DNA from: Amycolatopsis saalfeldensis
GTDB lineage: Bacteria > Actinomycetota > Actinomycetes > Mycobacteriales > Pseudonocardiaceae
Length of the DNA: 64,000 nt
Direction of reading: 5' to 3'
Assembly (NCBI RefSeq): GCF_900110575.1
Contig: NZ_FOEF01000009.1
Location: 186,001 to 250,000 of the forward strand
The notes beneath the pieces are model-generated. The model was not told the origin of the DNA, did not search any database, and saw only the letters and a list, made by a program, of their open reading frames with translations. Shown piece by piece: positions 53,264-62,404 of this stretch. Position numbers and translations under genes: made by a program. Each line of letters begins with the position of its first letter. Positions within the stretch are counted from its first letter, which is position 1.

Positions 53264-54232
53264 ATGTACGGAACTTCCGAGCGGCTGCTGCGCCTGCTGT
53301 CCCTGTTGCAGGCCCGGCGCGACTGGCCGGGGCCGGACCTGGCCGAGCGGCTGAGCGTGGACGTCCGCACGGTCCGGCGCGACGTCGAACGGCTGCGCGG
53401 CCTGGGCTACCCGGTGCACGCGACGCCCGGGGTCGCGGGCGGGTACCGGCTCGGCGCCGGGGCCGCGCTGCCGCCGCTGCTGCTGGACGACGACGAGGCC
53501 GTGGCCGTCGCCGTCGGCCTCCGGACGGCGGCCAACGGCACGGTGTCCGGGATCGAGGAGACGTCCGTGCGCGCGCTGGCCAAGCTCGAGCAGGTGCTGC
53601 CCGCGCGGCTGCGGCACCGGGTGAGCGCGCTGCAGACCGGGACGCTGACGCTGGGCAGCGGCGGTCCGGTGGTGGACGCGGAGGTGCTCACGGTGATCGC
53701 CGCCGCCTGCCGCGACCACGAGCGCCTGCGCTTCACCTACGGCACGCACGCGGGCGACGTCGGGGAGCGGAACGTCGAGCCGCTGCGGATGGTCCACACC
53801 GGACGCCGCTGGTACCTGGTGGCGTACGACCTGGGCCGCGAGGACTGGCGCACGTTCCGCGTGGACCGTGTCGACGGCGTCCCGGCGCCCGGTTTCCGTT
53901 TCACCCCAAGGGAACCGCCCGCGGCCGACCTCGCGGCGTACGTCTCGCGCGCGATTTCCACCGCGCCGTACGCGCATCAGGTGGTGGTGCGCGTGGCCGT
54001 GCCGGCCTCGGTGCTGGCCGAGCGCGTCCCGCCGACGGCCGGGGTGGTGGAGCCGGTCGACGAGCACAGCTGCCGGCTCCGCACCGGCGCCCACAACCTC
54101 GACGCGGTGCCGTTCTATCTCGCGCAGTGGGACTACGACTTCGTGGTGGAGGAGGCGCCGCCCGGGCTGGTCGAGCGGCTGACCCGGATCGCGGAACGGT
54201 TTTCCCGCGCCGCCGCGGGCTCGGCGCCGTGA
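53264..54232 (+). CDS. WYL-domain transcriptional regulator (YafY-like)
   Basis: This 322-residue regulator has an N-terminal HTH_11 domain (ERLLRLLSLLQARRDWPGPDLAERLSVDVRTVRRDVERLRGLGYPV), a WYL domain (LRFTYGTHAGDV, RRWYLVAYDLGREDWRTFRVDRV) and a C-terminal WCX region. WYL domains bind nucleic acids or nucleotides. It is divergent from the deaminase-oxygenase operon and is its likely regulator. ATG at 53264. Confidence 0.9.
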   Translation: MYGTSERLLRLLSLLQARRDWPGPDLAERLSVDVRTVRRDVERLRGLGYPVHATPGVAGGYRLGAGAALPPLLLDDDEAVAVAVGLRTAANGTVSGIEETSVRALAKLEQVLPARLRHRVSALQTGTLTLGSGGPVVDAEVLTVIAAACRDHERLRFTYGTHAGDVGERNVEPLRMVHTGRRWYLVAYDLGREDWRTFRVDRVDGVPAPGFRFTPREPPAADLAAYVSRAISTAPYAHQVVVRVAVPASVLAERVPPTAGVVEPVDEHSCRLRTGAHNLDAVPFYLAQWDYDFVVEEAPPGLVERLTRIAERFSRAAAGSAP

Positions 54233-54236
54233 GCGC

Positions 54237-54851
54237 TCAGGCGGCGCGGGCGCCCAGCATGCGCAGCACGAGTTCGCTGTACTCCTTGCCCAGCGCCTCC
54301 GGGGTCTGGCGGCTGCGCTCGCTGTACCAGCGGGCCACGTCGACCCCCAGCGACAGCACGGCGCGGGCCGCGGTGCGCGGGTCGGCGACGGTGAAGGCGC
54401 CGCCGGCCGAGCCCTCGGTGATCACTTCGCGGACGAGGCGCTCGATCTCGCGCCGCAGCTCGGTGACGACCTCGAGTTCCTGCTCCGGCAAGGCGTTCAG
54501 CTCGTACTGCACCACCCGCGCGATGGTGTGCCGCCGCGCGTGCCAGGCCACGAAGTCCGCCACCAGCAGGCGGATGCACTCCACCGGGTCCTGGACCTTC
54601 GCCACCGCGTTCCGCACCAGCGCCAGCGTCTGCTCGTGACCACTGCGGCTGATGGCGAACAGCAGCGCCGCCTTCGACGGGAAGTGCACGTACAACGCCG
54701 CCGGGCTCATCCCGGCGGCGCCCGCGATGTCGCGAGTGGTGGTGGCGTGGTACCCCCGCCGCGCGAAGGACTCCACCCCGGCCAGCATCAGCCGCCGCGC
54801 GGTCTCGGGCTGCACGTCGGGCCACAACTCGGCCGAGAGCGACATCGTCAT
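54237..54851 (-). CDS. TetR/AcrR family transcriptional regulator
   Basis: This 204-residue TetR protein has the HTH YHATTTRDIAGAAGMSPAALYVHFPSKAALL and a TetR_C domain of the fatty-acid type (FVAWHARRHTIARVVQYELNALPEQE). ATG at 54851 has AGGAAGGA seven bases upstream; the same frame continues upstream into a pseudogene by chance. An AAGCGCTT operator lies 38 bp upstream. It ends 4 bp from the convergent WYL gene. Confidence 0.88.
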   Translation of the reverse strand: MTMSLSAELWPDVQPETARRLMLAGVESFARRGYHATTTRDIAGAAGMSPAALYVHFPSKAALLFAISRSGHEQTLALVRNAVAKVQDPVECIRLLVADFVAWHARRHTIARVVQYELNALPEQELEVVTELRREIERLVREVITEGSAGGAFTVADPRTAARAVLSLGVDVARWYSERSRQTPEALGKEYSELVLRMLGARAA

Positions 54852-54888
54852 CCCGCGATCCTTCCTGATCCACCGTCGCGGCCATTCT

Positions 54889-54896
54889 AAGCGCTT
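54889..54896. promoter_or_regulatory. TetR-type operator AAGCGCTT
   Basis: The palindrome AAGCGCTT sits inside CTAAGCGCTTGCTC, matching operators of fatty-acid-type TetR repressors. Self-regulation of the adjacent TetR gene is likely. Confidence 0.45.
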
Positions 54897-55000
54897 GCTC
54901 AGCCGGCGGGGGCTCAGTCTCGCGAACGTGGACGCAGAGGCCGGCAGGAAGGTCGCGACTCCGAGGGCGGTGGCGTCCAGGTCGGCGTATTCCGGAGAGT

Positions 55001-55701
55001 TCACCGGTGGCGGAAGCGACAGCGCCCATGAAGAGTGCAGGCCGGGTGCGGCGCGTCGGCCTCGATGGCTTGCCGGTGGGCCTTGTCGTTTGCCGCCTTG
55101 CGCTCCCTCTGCAGGGTGCGTGCCCGGACCGGTGCGGCGCGCAACCTGAGGATCAGGTCGAGCCCGAATTCGAAGGTGTCGGCCTGGGTGAACACCGGGA
55201 AGCCGCCGGTGAATCCGCGCATGGTCGGGTAACTCTCGGGGGGCAGGCCGGCCAGCCGTTGCCGGACCTCCTCCCAGTGCGGCGGCTCGCCGGTGGTCCA
55301 ACTCCGGGTTCACGGGGCGGTGTAGACCTGCTCGGACAGCTGCGCCTCGGTTCTGCTGGCGTGATCGGCGATCGCGTGCATCTGCAGCAGCGCCCGGGGA
55401 ATCGGTCAGCAGGCGGAAGTAGGCCCGCATCGCCGGCCGCAGCCACTCGACGTCGTCGAGTTCCGGTTCCGGCCATTCGAACCGGGACAGCAGGTTCTCC
55501 GCCACCGCGGCCAAGATGGCTTCCTTGTCGCGGAAATGGGTGTAGAGCGACATCGGCGGCACACCCAGCTCGTCGGCGAGGCGGCGGGTGGTGAGGGCGG
55601 CCAGCCCCACGCTGTCGATCAGCTGGGCGGCGGCTTCGACGATGGCCTAGCGGCTGAGTGCGCCCCGAGGCGCGCGGTGTCTTGGCCGGTCGCGACGGCA
55701 T
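55001..55701 (-). pseudogene. TetR regulator pseudogene (at least four lesions)
   Basis: A TetR protein can be followed across frames. MPSRPAKTPRASGR is in one frame; after a shift near 55660, GALSR is stopped by TAG (55647-55649). Next comes AIVEAAAQLIDSVG and the HTH LTTRRLADELGVPPMSLYTHF. A one-base deletion near 55390 shifts the frame at DSPG. The new frame has LLQMHAIADHASRTEAQLSE, a TGA at 55310-55312, and PTMRGFTGGFPVFTQADTFE to the end. It cannot make a functional repressor. Confidence 0.75.
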
Positions 55702-55753
55702 TTGTCCTCAGAGTTCGTCCGGCAGTACATGACTGCCCGACGGAAGGACGCCA

Positions 55754-55890
55754 ATGTCCGTGGACCCTCTTCCCTCCGTTGTCCACGAGCGTGCTGAGCG
55801 GTTGCTGCCACACCACCGGCCGCGGCTGGTCCTGCGTGCAGCGGTGCGGCCCGGGTGGATCGAGGACGGCGACGCCTTCTCCCGTCGCAT
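55754..55890 (+). pseudogene. N-terminal fragment of an S9 family peptidase
   Basis: The frame reads VVHERAERLLPHHRPRLVLR then PGWIEDGDAF, which resembles the start of a prolyl-oligopeptidase/dipeptidyl-peptidase IV type protein. It breaks off after about 45 residues, where sequence from a transport protein begins. It probably once faced the TetR pseudogene. Confidence 0.5.
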
Positions 55891-55896
55891 GACCCG

Positions 55897-56330
55897 GCGC
55901 AGGCCGCCGCCGTCTTCGACCAGGCCGGCTGGGCCAAGGGACCGGACGGCAACCGCAGCAAGGCCGGGAAGCCGCTGAAGATCGATCTGCGCTAAGCGAT
56001 CGGCGTCCAGACCACGACCACCGGTGACGACGCCAACGGGCTCACCGTGTCGAGGTTCCAGACCGGGAACTGAGACGCCTACGGGGCCGGCTTCGGTTTC
56101 GGCCTGCCCACCCAGGCAGTGCCGTTCGTGTCCGGACCGCAGCCGCCGAACGGGCAGAACTTCGCCGGGATCGTCAATCCCGATTACGAGCGGCTCGCCG
56201 CCCAAGCGGCAGCGCAGGGCGCGCCCCGGGCTTGTTCGCTGTGGAACCAGGCCGAGCAGGCGCCGACCCGGAGCCGCCCGGCAGGTCCCTGTGCCGGCGA
56301 AGCCCGGTCCTGCACGCGAGCCGGGTCGCC
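55897..56330 (+). pseudogene. Fragment of a peptide ABC transporter substrate-binding protein
   Basis: AQAAAVFDQAGWAKGPDGNR, KAGKPLKIDLR, PPNGQNFAGIVNPDYERLAA and CSLWNQAEQA match the C-terminal third of SBP_bac_5 peptide-binding proteins. The frame carries a TAA at 55993-55995 and a TGA at 56071-56073, and shifts after 56270 (VPVPAKPG). It is inserted between two pieces of an S9 peptidase. Confidence 0.6.
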
Positions 56331-56491
56331 CGGAACAGGCCGAGGAGTTCCATCGCGCACTGAGGTCGCACAGCGCGGTGTCGGAGCTGGTGATCTACCC
56401 GCCGGAGGGACACGGCGTGCGCGCCCAGCCGGCTTTGACGGACTCGCCGGCCCGCGTCGTCGAGTGGTTCCACCGGTTCATGCCCGCCTGA
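56327..56491 (+). pseudogene. C-terminal fragment of an S9 family peptidase
   Basis: RPEQAEEFHRALRSHSAVSE and LVIYPPEGHGVR...RVVEWFHRFMPA are the typical end of prolyl-oligopeptidase-type S9 enzymes, including the catalytic His in GHG. The catalytic Ser and Asp regions are absent. Confidence 0.6.
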
Positions 56492-56839
56492 ACACATTCG
56501 CGCCGGGTGCCGACCTGCCGCGGGGCAGCGCAGTCGGCGTGGCCACGGAGGTCTCGCGCGGTCCCGCCGATCACAGGGCCATTCGCAGAACGTGGGCGAT
56601 GAACGATGACGAACCGGTTTTCGTGGCAAACCTCAGCCACCCGCCGGCTTTCGTCCAGTTCAGTGGCGACCGGTGTTGCCACGGGTCAGTCAGCAGGTCG
56701 GCCGGCTGCTGCTCCATGTTTGTGTTGGCGCCGATGGCGCTTCGTAGGTTCTCGAGCGCGATGTCGCCCGTTTGGCGGGTGCCGCTGTTACCGCGCCTCG
56801 CGCTCATCGTCGAGCGGAGCTGCTCCTGATCAGTCCTGA
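56492..56839. other. Gap without a recognised gene
   Basis: A minus-strand frame at 56571-56807 (78 residues, with PADLLTDPWQHRSPLNWTKA and GSSSFIAHVLRMAL) looks somewhat protein-like and may be a remnant, but I recognise no family and no ribosome site. Base composition is lower in GC than its surroundings. Nothing else is seen. Confidence 0.2.
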
Positions 56840-58054
56840 TCAGTGCTGAGGCGTAAGCCCATCAGCCTCTTGACCCTGAACGCGCCCGAGCTCCGCCGTG
56901 AATCCAGCGGGCACGATCACGTCGTCACGGCTGAGATCCTGCACGCTGCGGCGGCCGAGGGCGAGCAGGGTCGAGTCGATGCCGTTGCGCAGGACGTCGA
57001 GGACGTTCTCCACGCCCGCTTGGCCGTTGGCGGCCAGCCCCCAGAGGTAGGCCCGGCCGATGAGCACGGCGCGGGCGCCGAGCGCGAGAGCCTTCACGAC
57101 GTCGCTGCCGCGGCGAATGCCGCCGTCCAGCAGCACTTCCACCTGGTCGCCGACGGCGTCGGCGATCGAGGGCAGCGCGCGGATGGTGGCGGGGGTGCCG
57201 TCGAGGTTGTTGCCGCCGTGGTTGGAGACCGAGATGGCGCTGACTCCGGCGTCCACGGCGCGGCGGGCCTCGTCCACGCGGATGATGCCCTTGAGCAGGA
57301 ATGGCCCGTCCCACTGCGCGCGCAGCCAGCGCACGTCGTCCCAGGCCGGCGGCGGCGTCTGCATCCACTGGCCGTACGCGCCGAAGAACGTGGGGATCGG
57401 CGTGCCCGGCTCGGCCATGTTCGGCACACTCAGGTCCGGCAGACGGCGGGTGCGGGCGTAGTCGAGCAGCCAGCGTGGGTGGGTCAGCGCTTCGGGCGAG
57501 AAGCGCAGCATCTCCTTGACCGTGAGCTTTTCCGGGATGCGCGGGCTGCCCCAGTCGCGGCTGTGGGAGAACGACCAGTCGAGGGTGAGGATGATCCCGA
57601 CCGCCCCGGCTGCACGAGCTCGGTCGAGGCGGCGCCTGATGTCGTCGCGGGTTCCGGTCCAGTAGATCTGGAAGTACGTGTTCGGGTTCGCGGCGACGAC
57701 CTCTTCGATCGGCTTGCTGCCGAACGAGCTCAGGCCCATCGACGTCCCACGTGCGGCAGCCGCCCTCGCCACGGCGACCTCGCCGTCAGGGTGCACCGCC
57801 TGCACTCCGGTCGGGGAGATCAGCACGGGCAGCGCGACGTCACGGCCGAGCACGGTGGTGCCCAGCTGACGTTCGGGCGCGTGCCCGGCGGTGCGCGGGG
57901 CGAACCGCAGTTCCTCGAAGGCGCTGAGGTTGTCGGCCAGGGTGAGGCCCTTCTCCGAACCGGCGATCAGGGCCGAGTACACGGAGCCGGGCAGCCTCTT
58001 CTTGGCCCGCCGCTGCGCCTCGATGACGGACTCGAACCAGGTGGTGCTCATCAT
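56840..58054 (-). CDS. mftD: Pre-mycofactocin synthase MftD (FMN-dependent)
   Basis: This 404-residue FMN alpha-hydroxyacid-dehydrogenase-type barrel has LPVLISPTGVQAVHPDGEVA, SVSNHGGNNLDG with the His-Gly-Gly segment, and VLLDGGIRRGSDVVKALALGARAVLIGRAY. MftD oxidatively deaminates the cyclised Val-Tyr product to the redox-active pre-mycofactocin. ATG 58054 overlaps the mftF stop (ATGA). It is the last gene of the operon here, whereas in mycobacteria it directly follows mftC. Confidence 0.92.
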   Translation of the reverse strand: MMSTTWFESVIEAQRRAKKRLPGSVYSALIAGSEKGLTLADNLSAFEELRFAPRTAGHAPERQLGTTVLGRDVALPVLISPTGVQAVHPDGEVAVARAAAARGTSMGLSSFGSKPIEEVVAANPNTYFQIYWTGTRDDIRRRLDRARAAGAVGIILTLDWSFSHSRDWGSPRIPEKLTVKEMLRFSPEALTHPRWLLDYARTRRLPDLSVPNMAEPGTPIPTFFGAYGQWMQTPPPAWDDVRWLRAQWDGPFLLKGIIRVDEARRAVDAGVSAISVSNHGGNNLDGTPATIRALPSIADAVGDQVEVLLDGGIRRGSDVVKALALGARAVLIGRAYLWGLAANGQAGVENVLDVLRNGIDSTLLALGRRSVQDLSRDDVIVPAGFTAELGRVQGQEADGLTPQH

Positions 58055-59469
58055 TTTCCCTTCGGATCGAAGCGCAGGGGGCGCCGGACGAGGGCCGGGC
58101 GGACCGGCATGGTCGTGCGATGGGTGAGGCAGCCGGCCCAGACACCGGCTCCGTAGGCGACGTCGTCGGCGATCGCGGCGGCGGTGTAGCGGAAAGGGTC
58201 GAGCCGCGGCCTGTTCTTCGCCCAGGCGGTCAACGGTGGGCCGAGCAGCAATGACGCCACTGCGGCGCGGCGCCCCCACCCGCGCGGGGCCATGAGGGCC
58301 GCGAGCAGCGGCACGGCGAACTGCGTGCCGTAACGACCGCAGCCGAGCCAAGTCTGGTGGACGGCGGTGGCCATCGCGCGCACGACGCCGGCCGTCGGGA
58401 TGTCTTGCGCCCGCAGGGTGCGGGCCATGCTGCCCACCGACCCGCCGAACGCCAGCGCGGCGATGAGCGGGTGACGGGTCAGCAGCGCGGCAACGGTGAG
58501 CGTCGGCCATGGGTGCAGCGCGAGCGGCGCCACCTTGCCAGGGTGCCGTTTCGCGAGCGGGGCCGCGGACGTGCCGTACCGGGCCCGGCGCCGGAGAAGT
58601 CCGGACCAGGTAACCGGTTCGTGGTGCTCGACGCGGACGTCGGGGGCGTAGCGGACCCGGAAGCCGGCACCGTCCAGCCGCCAGACGAGGTCGACGTCCT
58701 CGCCCACCCGCAGCCGCGGGTCGAACACGTCGCCGTCCACGGCGACGTGTGCCAGCGCCGACCGGCGGGCCACCAGCGCGGCGGTCGGTACATACGGCAT
58801 CCGGGTCCCGGGCGCGACCCGCGCCGGGCGGTCGCCGAGGTCGAGGCTGCCGGCCACACGGGTGTACCGCCCGGCCGCCGTGTCCGGCGCCAGGGCCGGC
58901 ACCCGCGGGGCGATCGCGGCGAGCAGCGGGTCCGCGAAGTGCGCGGCGAGCTGATCGGCCCAGCCGGGGCCTGGCACGCAGTCACTATCCACAAAGGCCA
59001 CCAGCTCGGTCGAAACGTGTTCCAGGGCGGTGTTCCGTGCGACGCCGGGGCCGCCGTTGACGTCACGACGGACGAGTTTCGCGCCGTACGACGCGGCTGC
59101 GGCGGCGATGGCCGCGGGATCGAGGGACCCGTCGTCGACGACGAGCACCGGGTGCCGCCCGTCGAGTCCGGCCAGGCACCGGCCGAGCAGCTGCGCGCGG
59201 TCGCGGACGGGGACCACGACCGTCAGCCTCGGGAGCGCCGACGGCTCGGGCGGCACCGGGTGGGCGAGTCCTGCGTCGGTGAGCCGCCGGGCGAGTGCTC
59301 CTCCGGCGGCCGAGGTGATCGGTCCGTCGGCGAGTTCCCGCCACGCGGCCTGCCCGGCGGCGGTCAGCCGCAGCACCCGCGCCGGGGAGCCGCCGAACAG
59401 GAGATCGTCGGTCAGGCGACGGGTGTCCTGATCGAGCTCGACCCGGAATCCACACGGCAAAGGCGTCAC
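58051..59469 (-). CDS. mftF: Mycofactocin glycosyltransferase MftF
   Basis: This 472-residue protein has an N-terminal MftF-specific region (GFRVELDQDTRRLTDDLLFGG), a GT2 domain (LTVVVPVRDRAQLLGRCLAG, VLVVDDGSLDP, FVDSDCVPGPGW) and C-terminal hydrophobic segments. It adds beta-1,4-glucose units to mycofactocin. The GTG start overlaps the SDR stop, and the stop overlaps mftD. Confidence 0.92.
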   Translation of the reverse strand: MTPLPCGFRVELDQDTRRLTDDLLFGGSPARVLRLTAAGQAAWRELADGPITSAAGGALARRLTDAGLAHPVPPEPSALPRLTVVVPVRDRAQLLGRCLAGLDGRHPVLVVDDGSLDPAAIAAAAASYGAKLVRRDVNGGPGVARNTALEHVSTELVAFVDSDCVPGPGWADQLAAHFADPLLAAIAPRVPALAPDTAAGRYTRVAGSLDLGDRPARVAPGTRMPYVPTAALVARRSALAHVAVDGDVFDPRLRVGEDVDLVWRLDGAGFRVRYAPDVRVEHHEPVTWSGLLRRRARYGTSAAPLAKRHPGKVAPLALHPWPTLTVAALLTRHPLIAALAFGGSVGSMARTLRAQDIPTAGVVRAMATAVHQTWLGCGRYGTQFAVPLLAALMAPRGWGRRAAVASLLLGPPLTAWAKNRPRLDPFRYTAAAIADDVAYGAGVWAGCLTHRTTMPVRPALVRRPLRFDPKGK

Positions 59470-60251
59470 AGCGCCAGCCCTCCGTCCACCGGCACCACCG
59501 CACCGGTCATGGCGCCGCTGTCCGGCCCGGCCAGGAACGCCAGCGCTGCGGCGACTTCACCGGCGTCGAGCAACCGGCCGAGCGGCTGCTGGGCAGCGAA
59601 GGACTCCGCCCCGGGCAAGTCGTAGAGCCGGGCGCTCTCCGCCAGGATCGGGGTGTCGGTCGAGCCGGGGCTGACGGCGTTCGCGGTCACACCGGTCCGC
59701 CCCAGCTCCGCTCCGAGTGCGCGGATCAGCCCGGCGACGCCCGCTTTCGCGGCGCAGTAGGCGGCGAGCATCGGCAGACCGCGGGTGGCGGCGGCCGAAG
59801 CGACCGCGAGGAACCGCCCGGACCGGGGCTCCGGCCGCCGCAGCAATGCGGGAACCGCCGCGCGGGCCAGGTTCACGACGCCGTTCAGATTGATCTCCAG
59901 CACAGCTTGCTCCTGCTCCGGCGGAACCTCCCACAGCGGGACACCGCCGGCGATGACACCTGCGGCCGCGACGGCGACGTCGAGCCCGCCCCATCGGCGT
60001 TCGGCTTCGGCGACCGCGGCGGCGATCGCGGCCGGATCCCGAACGTCGGCGATGAAGGCCTCGACGTGCTCCCCTGCCTGCTCGACGACAGCGGACAGCT
60101 CGGCTCCGCTGCCCATCGGGTACGGGAGCGCGGGGTCGTCGGCCGCGACGTCGACGGCGAGCACCGAGTAGCCCTGCTTCGCCAGAAGCACGACCGTCGC
60201 GGCACCGATCCCGCGGGACGCACCCGTGACAAGGGCTGTTCGCGTGGTCAT
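59466..60251 (-). CDS. Mycofactocin-coupled SDR family oxidoreductase
   Basis: This 261-residue short-chain dehydrogenase has ALVTGASRGIGAATVVLL, AAAGVIAGGVPLWE, catalytic Ser in AVASAAATRG and YCAAKAGVAGL. The long segment between the second and third strands (AADDPALPYPMGSGAELSAVV) fits the mycofactocin-associated SDR subfamilies, whose tightly held NAD is recycled through mycofactocin. It sits inside the operon, overlapping mftE and mftF by four bases each. The substrate is unknown. Confidence 0.88.
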   Translation of the reverse strand: MTTRTALVTGASRGIGAATVVLLAKQGYSVLAVDVAADDPALPYPMGSGAELSAVVEQAGEHVEAFIADVRDPAAIAAAVAEAERRWGGLDVAVAAAGVIAGGVPLWEVPPEQEQAVLEINLNGVVNLARAAVPALLRRPEPRSGRFLAVASAAATRGLPMLAAYCAAKAGVAGLIRALGAELGRTGVTANAVSPGSTDTPILAESARLYDLPGAESFAAQQPLGRLLDAGEVAAALAFLAGPDSGAMTGAVVPVDGGLAL

Positions 60252-60928
60252 CGTGTTCTCCAACCGTCTACTTGAGACACCAGTTGCGCGGTCAGCTTGT
60301 CCAGCAACGCCCGCCCCTCCGCTACCGTGGCGGCGGTCGGGTCGCCGAGCACCCCGGTCCCGGTCACCGCGCGAACCCCGCCCTCGATCATCACGGGCAG
60401 TAGCTCGCCGAGCGGGCGCCGGTCACCCGGCACCGCCCGGTCCATCCGGACCACCTCCGGCCGCAAGGCGAGCTGCAGCCCGGTTTCCGGTGCTCCGGCG
60501 TGTGGGTCACCGTCCCACCGCGGCTGGAACACCTGGACGTCCCGCGACTCCGCGCGCAGCCTTGCCACCGCCCGCGCCACAGGTCCCGCATTGCCGCCGT
60601 GCGTGGAGACGAACAGCAGACGTGCGAACGTCTCCACGGCCGAGCGACCCAGCTCCACCAGGACCAATTCGGTCGCCTCCTGTCCGATCGAGAGGGTCCC
60701 GGCGAACCCGGCGTGCTCACCGCTGGAGCCGTATGCCACCGTCGGCGCCACGAGGACGTCGGGCCGCTCGGCGGCAAGCCGGTCGCACAGGGCCTGAGCG
60801 ATGTCGGTGTCCGTCGTCAGCGGCAGGTGAGCGCCGTGCTGCTCCGTCGAGCCGATCGGGACGGCGAGGATCGCCCCGGCCGCCGCTCGTTCCGCGACGT
60901 CCGGCGAAGACAGATCGGCGAGCCGCAC
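60248..60928 (-). CDS. mftE: Mycofactocin precursor peptide peptidase MftE
   Basis: This 226-residue creatininase-family protein has VPIGSTEQHGAHLPLTTDTD, AYGSSGEHAGFAGTLSIG and FVSTHGGNAGPV, which hold the metal-binding Glu, His and Asp residues. It cuts the modified C-terminal Val-Tyr dipeptide from MftA. GTG at 60928 follows the mftC TGA by one base. Here the gene lies directly after mftC rather than after mftD. Confidence 0.9.
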   Translation of the reverse strand: MRLADLSSPDVAERAAAGAILAVPIGSTEQHGAHLPLTTDTDIAQALCDRLAAERPDVLVAPTVAYGSSGEHAGFAGTLSIGQEATELVLVELGRSAVETFARLLFVSTHGGNAGPVARAVARLRAESRDVQVFQPRWDGDPHAGAPETGLQLALRPEVVRMDRAVPGDRRPLGELLPVMIEGGVRAVTGTGVLGDPTAATVAEGRALLDKLTAQLVSQVDGWRTR

Positions 60929-60929
60929 C

Positions 60930-62114
60930 TCAGCGGCCCGATGGAGTGAAACCGGCGAGCGGGTTTTCGTCGCAGGCACGTTCCGGTGGGCGGCGCATCC
61001 CGATGGTGACCGGCACGGGGCGGCGGCGGTGAGAGTGGTCCAGCGACGGCTTTGGGACGCTGCCGGCGGCGACACCCGCGAGGGCGCGCTCACCTTCGCC
61101 GCGGACGCATTCCGGGTCCGGTCCGTCAAGGGGCAGGCCGGTGAAGAACTTCGCGGCCATGCAGCCGCCGCGGCAGGCGTCGAAGGCCGAACACGACGTG
61201 CAGGCGCCACCGGACTGCGGGCTCCGCAGCTCGGTGAACAACTCCGATTCCCGCCACACGTGGGCGAAGCCACCACCGCCGCGGACATTGCCGGCGAGGA
61301 AGGTGTCGTGGATGGCGAACGGGCACGCGTAAACGTCACCGACTGGGTCGACCAGGCACACGACCCGCCCGGCGCCACACAGGTTCAGCCCCGGCAGCCC
61401 ACCGTCGCCGTAGCCGGCGAGGTGGAAGAACGAGTCACCGGTGAGAACGTTCTCGCCACGCGCGACCAGCCAGTCATACAGCTCCCGCTGCTGCGCCGCG
61501 GTAGGGTGCAACTCGTCCCAGACGTCGGCGCCGCGGCCGGACGGGCGCAGCCGGGTGATCCGCAGCTGAGCGCCGTAGCGGTCGGCGATCGCTTTGAACT
61601 CGTCGAGCTGACCGGCGTTCTCCCGGGTGATCACGACGGAAATCTTGAAGTTCCCGAAGCCGGCGTCCGCCAGGTGCTGCATCGCGCGGATCGCCGTGGC
61701 GTACGAGCCGGGCCCGCGCACGCGGTCGTTGACCTCGGCGGTGGCGCCGTCGAGGGAGATCTGGACGTCGACGTAGTCACTCGCCGCCAGTCGCTTCGCC
61801 ACGCCGGGGGTGATCTTGACGCCGTTGGTGGAGAACTTGACCCCCACGTGGTGCGCGGTCGCGTAGTCGACCAGCTCCCAGAAATCCGGCCGCACCGTGG
61901 GCTCTCCACCGCCGATGTTCACGTAGAACACCTGCATCCGCTCGAATTCGTCGATCAGCGCCTTGCACTCCGCCGTGCTCAGCTCACGCGGATCCCGCCG
62001 CCCGGACGAGGAAAGGCAGTGCACGCAGGACAGATTGCAGGCGTAGGTCAGTTCCCAGGTCAAGCAGATCGGCGCGTCGAGCCCGTACTGGAATTCGTCC
62101 ACAAGCGACATCAC
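60930..62114 (-). CDS. mftC: Mycofactocin radical SAM maturase MftC
   Basis: This 394-residue radical SAM-SPASM enzyme has CxxxCxxC in TYACNLSCVHC (Cys26, 30, 33), VNIGGGEPTVRPDF and STNGVKI. Its SPASM region is rich in Cys (LNLCGAG, VYACPFAIHD, ACTSCSAFDACRGGCM, DPECVRG). It decarboxylates the C-terminal Tyr of MftA and then crosslinks it to Val. A 45-residue basic tail follows the last Cys. GTG 62114 overlaps the mftB stop; ATG 62111 is possible. Confidence 0.93.
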   Translation of the reverse strand: MMSLVDEFQYGLDAPICLTWELTYACNLSCVHCLSSSGRRDPRELSTAECKALIDEFERMQVFYVNIGGGEPTVRPDFWELVDYATAHHVGVKFSTNGVKITPGVAKRLAASDYVDVQISLDGATAEVNDRVRGPGSYATAIRAMQHLADAGFGNFKISVVITRENAGQLDEFKAIADRYGAQLRITRLRPSGRGADVWDELHPTAAQQRELYDWLVARGENVLTGDSFFHLAGYGDGGLPGLNLCGAGRVVCLVDPVGDVYACPFAIHDTFLAGNVRGGGGFAHVWRESELFTELRSPQSGGACTSCSAFDACRGGCMAAKFFTGLPLDGPDPECVRGEGERALAGVAAGSVPKPSLDHSHRRRPVPVTIGMRRPPERACDENPLAGFTPSGR

Positions 62115-62404
62115 ACGCTCCTCGGCTCGATCATCCGCGACGTGGCCAGCGCGGCCAGTGCTTCGCGATAGCGGGGTAGTTCGGCGGCGGTGACCCCGGC
62201 CGCGGAACAGGCTTCCCGCGCACTCGGCAGGTCGGCCAGCAACCGCACGACGGCCAGCAGCACCGGGCTCTTCAGGAACGAAAGCCGCCGCGACCCGAAG
62301 TGGTAGAGGAGCGCGCCGAACCGCTCCGGCCGGATCGACACCCGGTGGTCCAGCTGCCAGGCGCCGTCCAGCTCGAACGCTGCGGCCGCGACCTCAGTAG
62401 ACAC
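62111..62404 (-). CDS. mftB: Mycofactocin biosynthesis chaperone MftB
   Basis: This 97-residue RRE-like protein (AFELDGAWQLDHRVSIRPERFGALLYHFGSRRLSFLKSPVLLAVV) binds MftA and presents it to MftC. GTG at 62404 lies inside the last codons of mftA (the coding ends overlap by 11 bases), a tight translational coupling. The upstream frame extension is shadow of mftA. Confidence 0.92.
   Translation of the reverse strand: MSTEVAAAAFELDGAWQLDHRVSIRPERFGALLYHFGSRRLSFLKSPVLLAVVRLLADLPSAREACSAAGVTAAELPRYREALAALATSRMIEPRSV

Noticed and set aside
57891..58127. Short plus-strand frame with an ATG near the mftF-mftD junction
   Set aside because: It is antisense to mftD and mftF, which overlap by a clear ATGA, and has no ribosome site or family resemblance.
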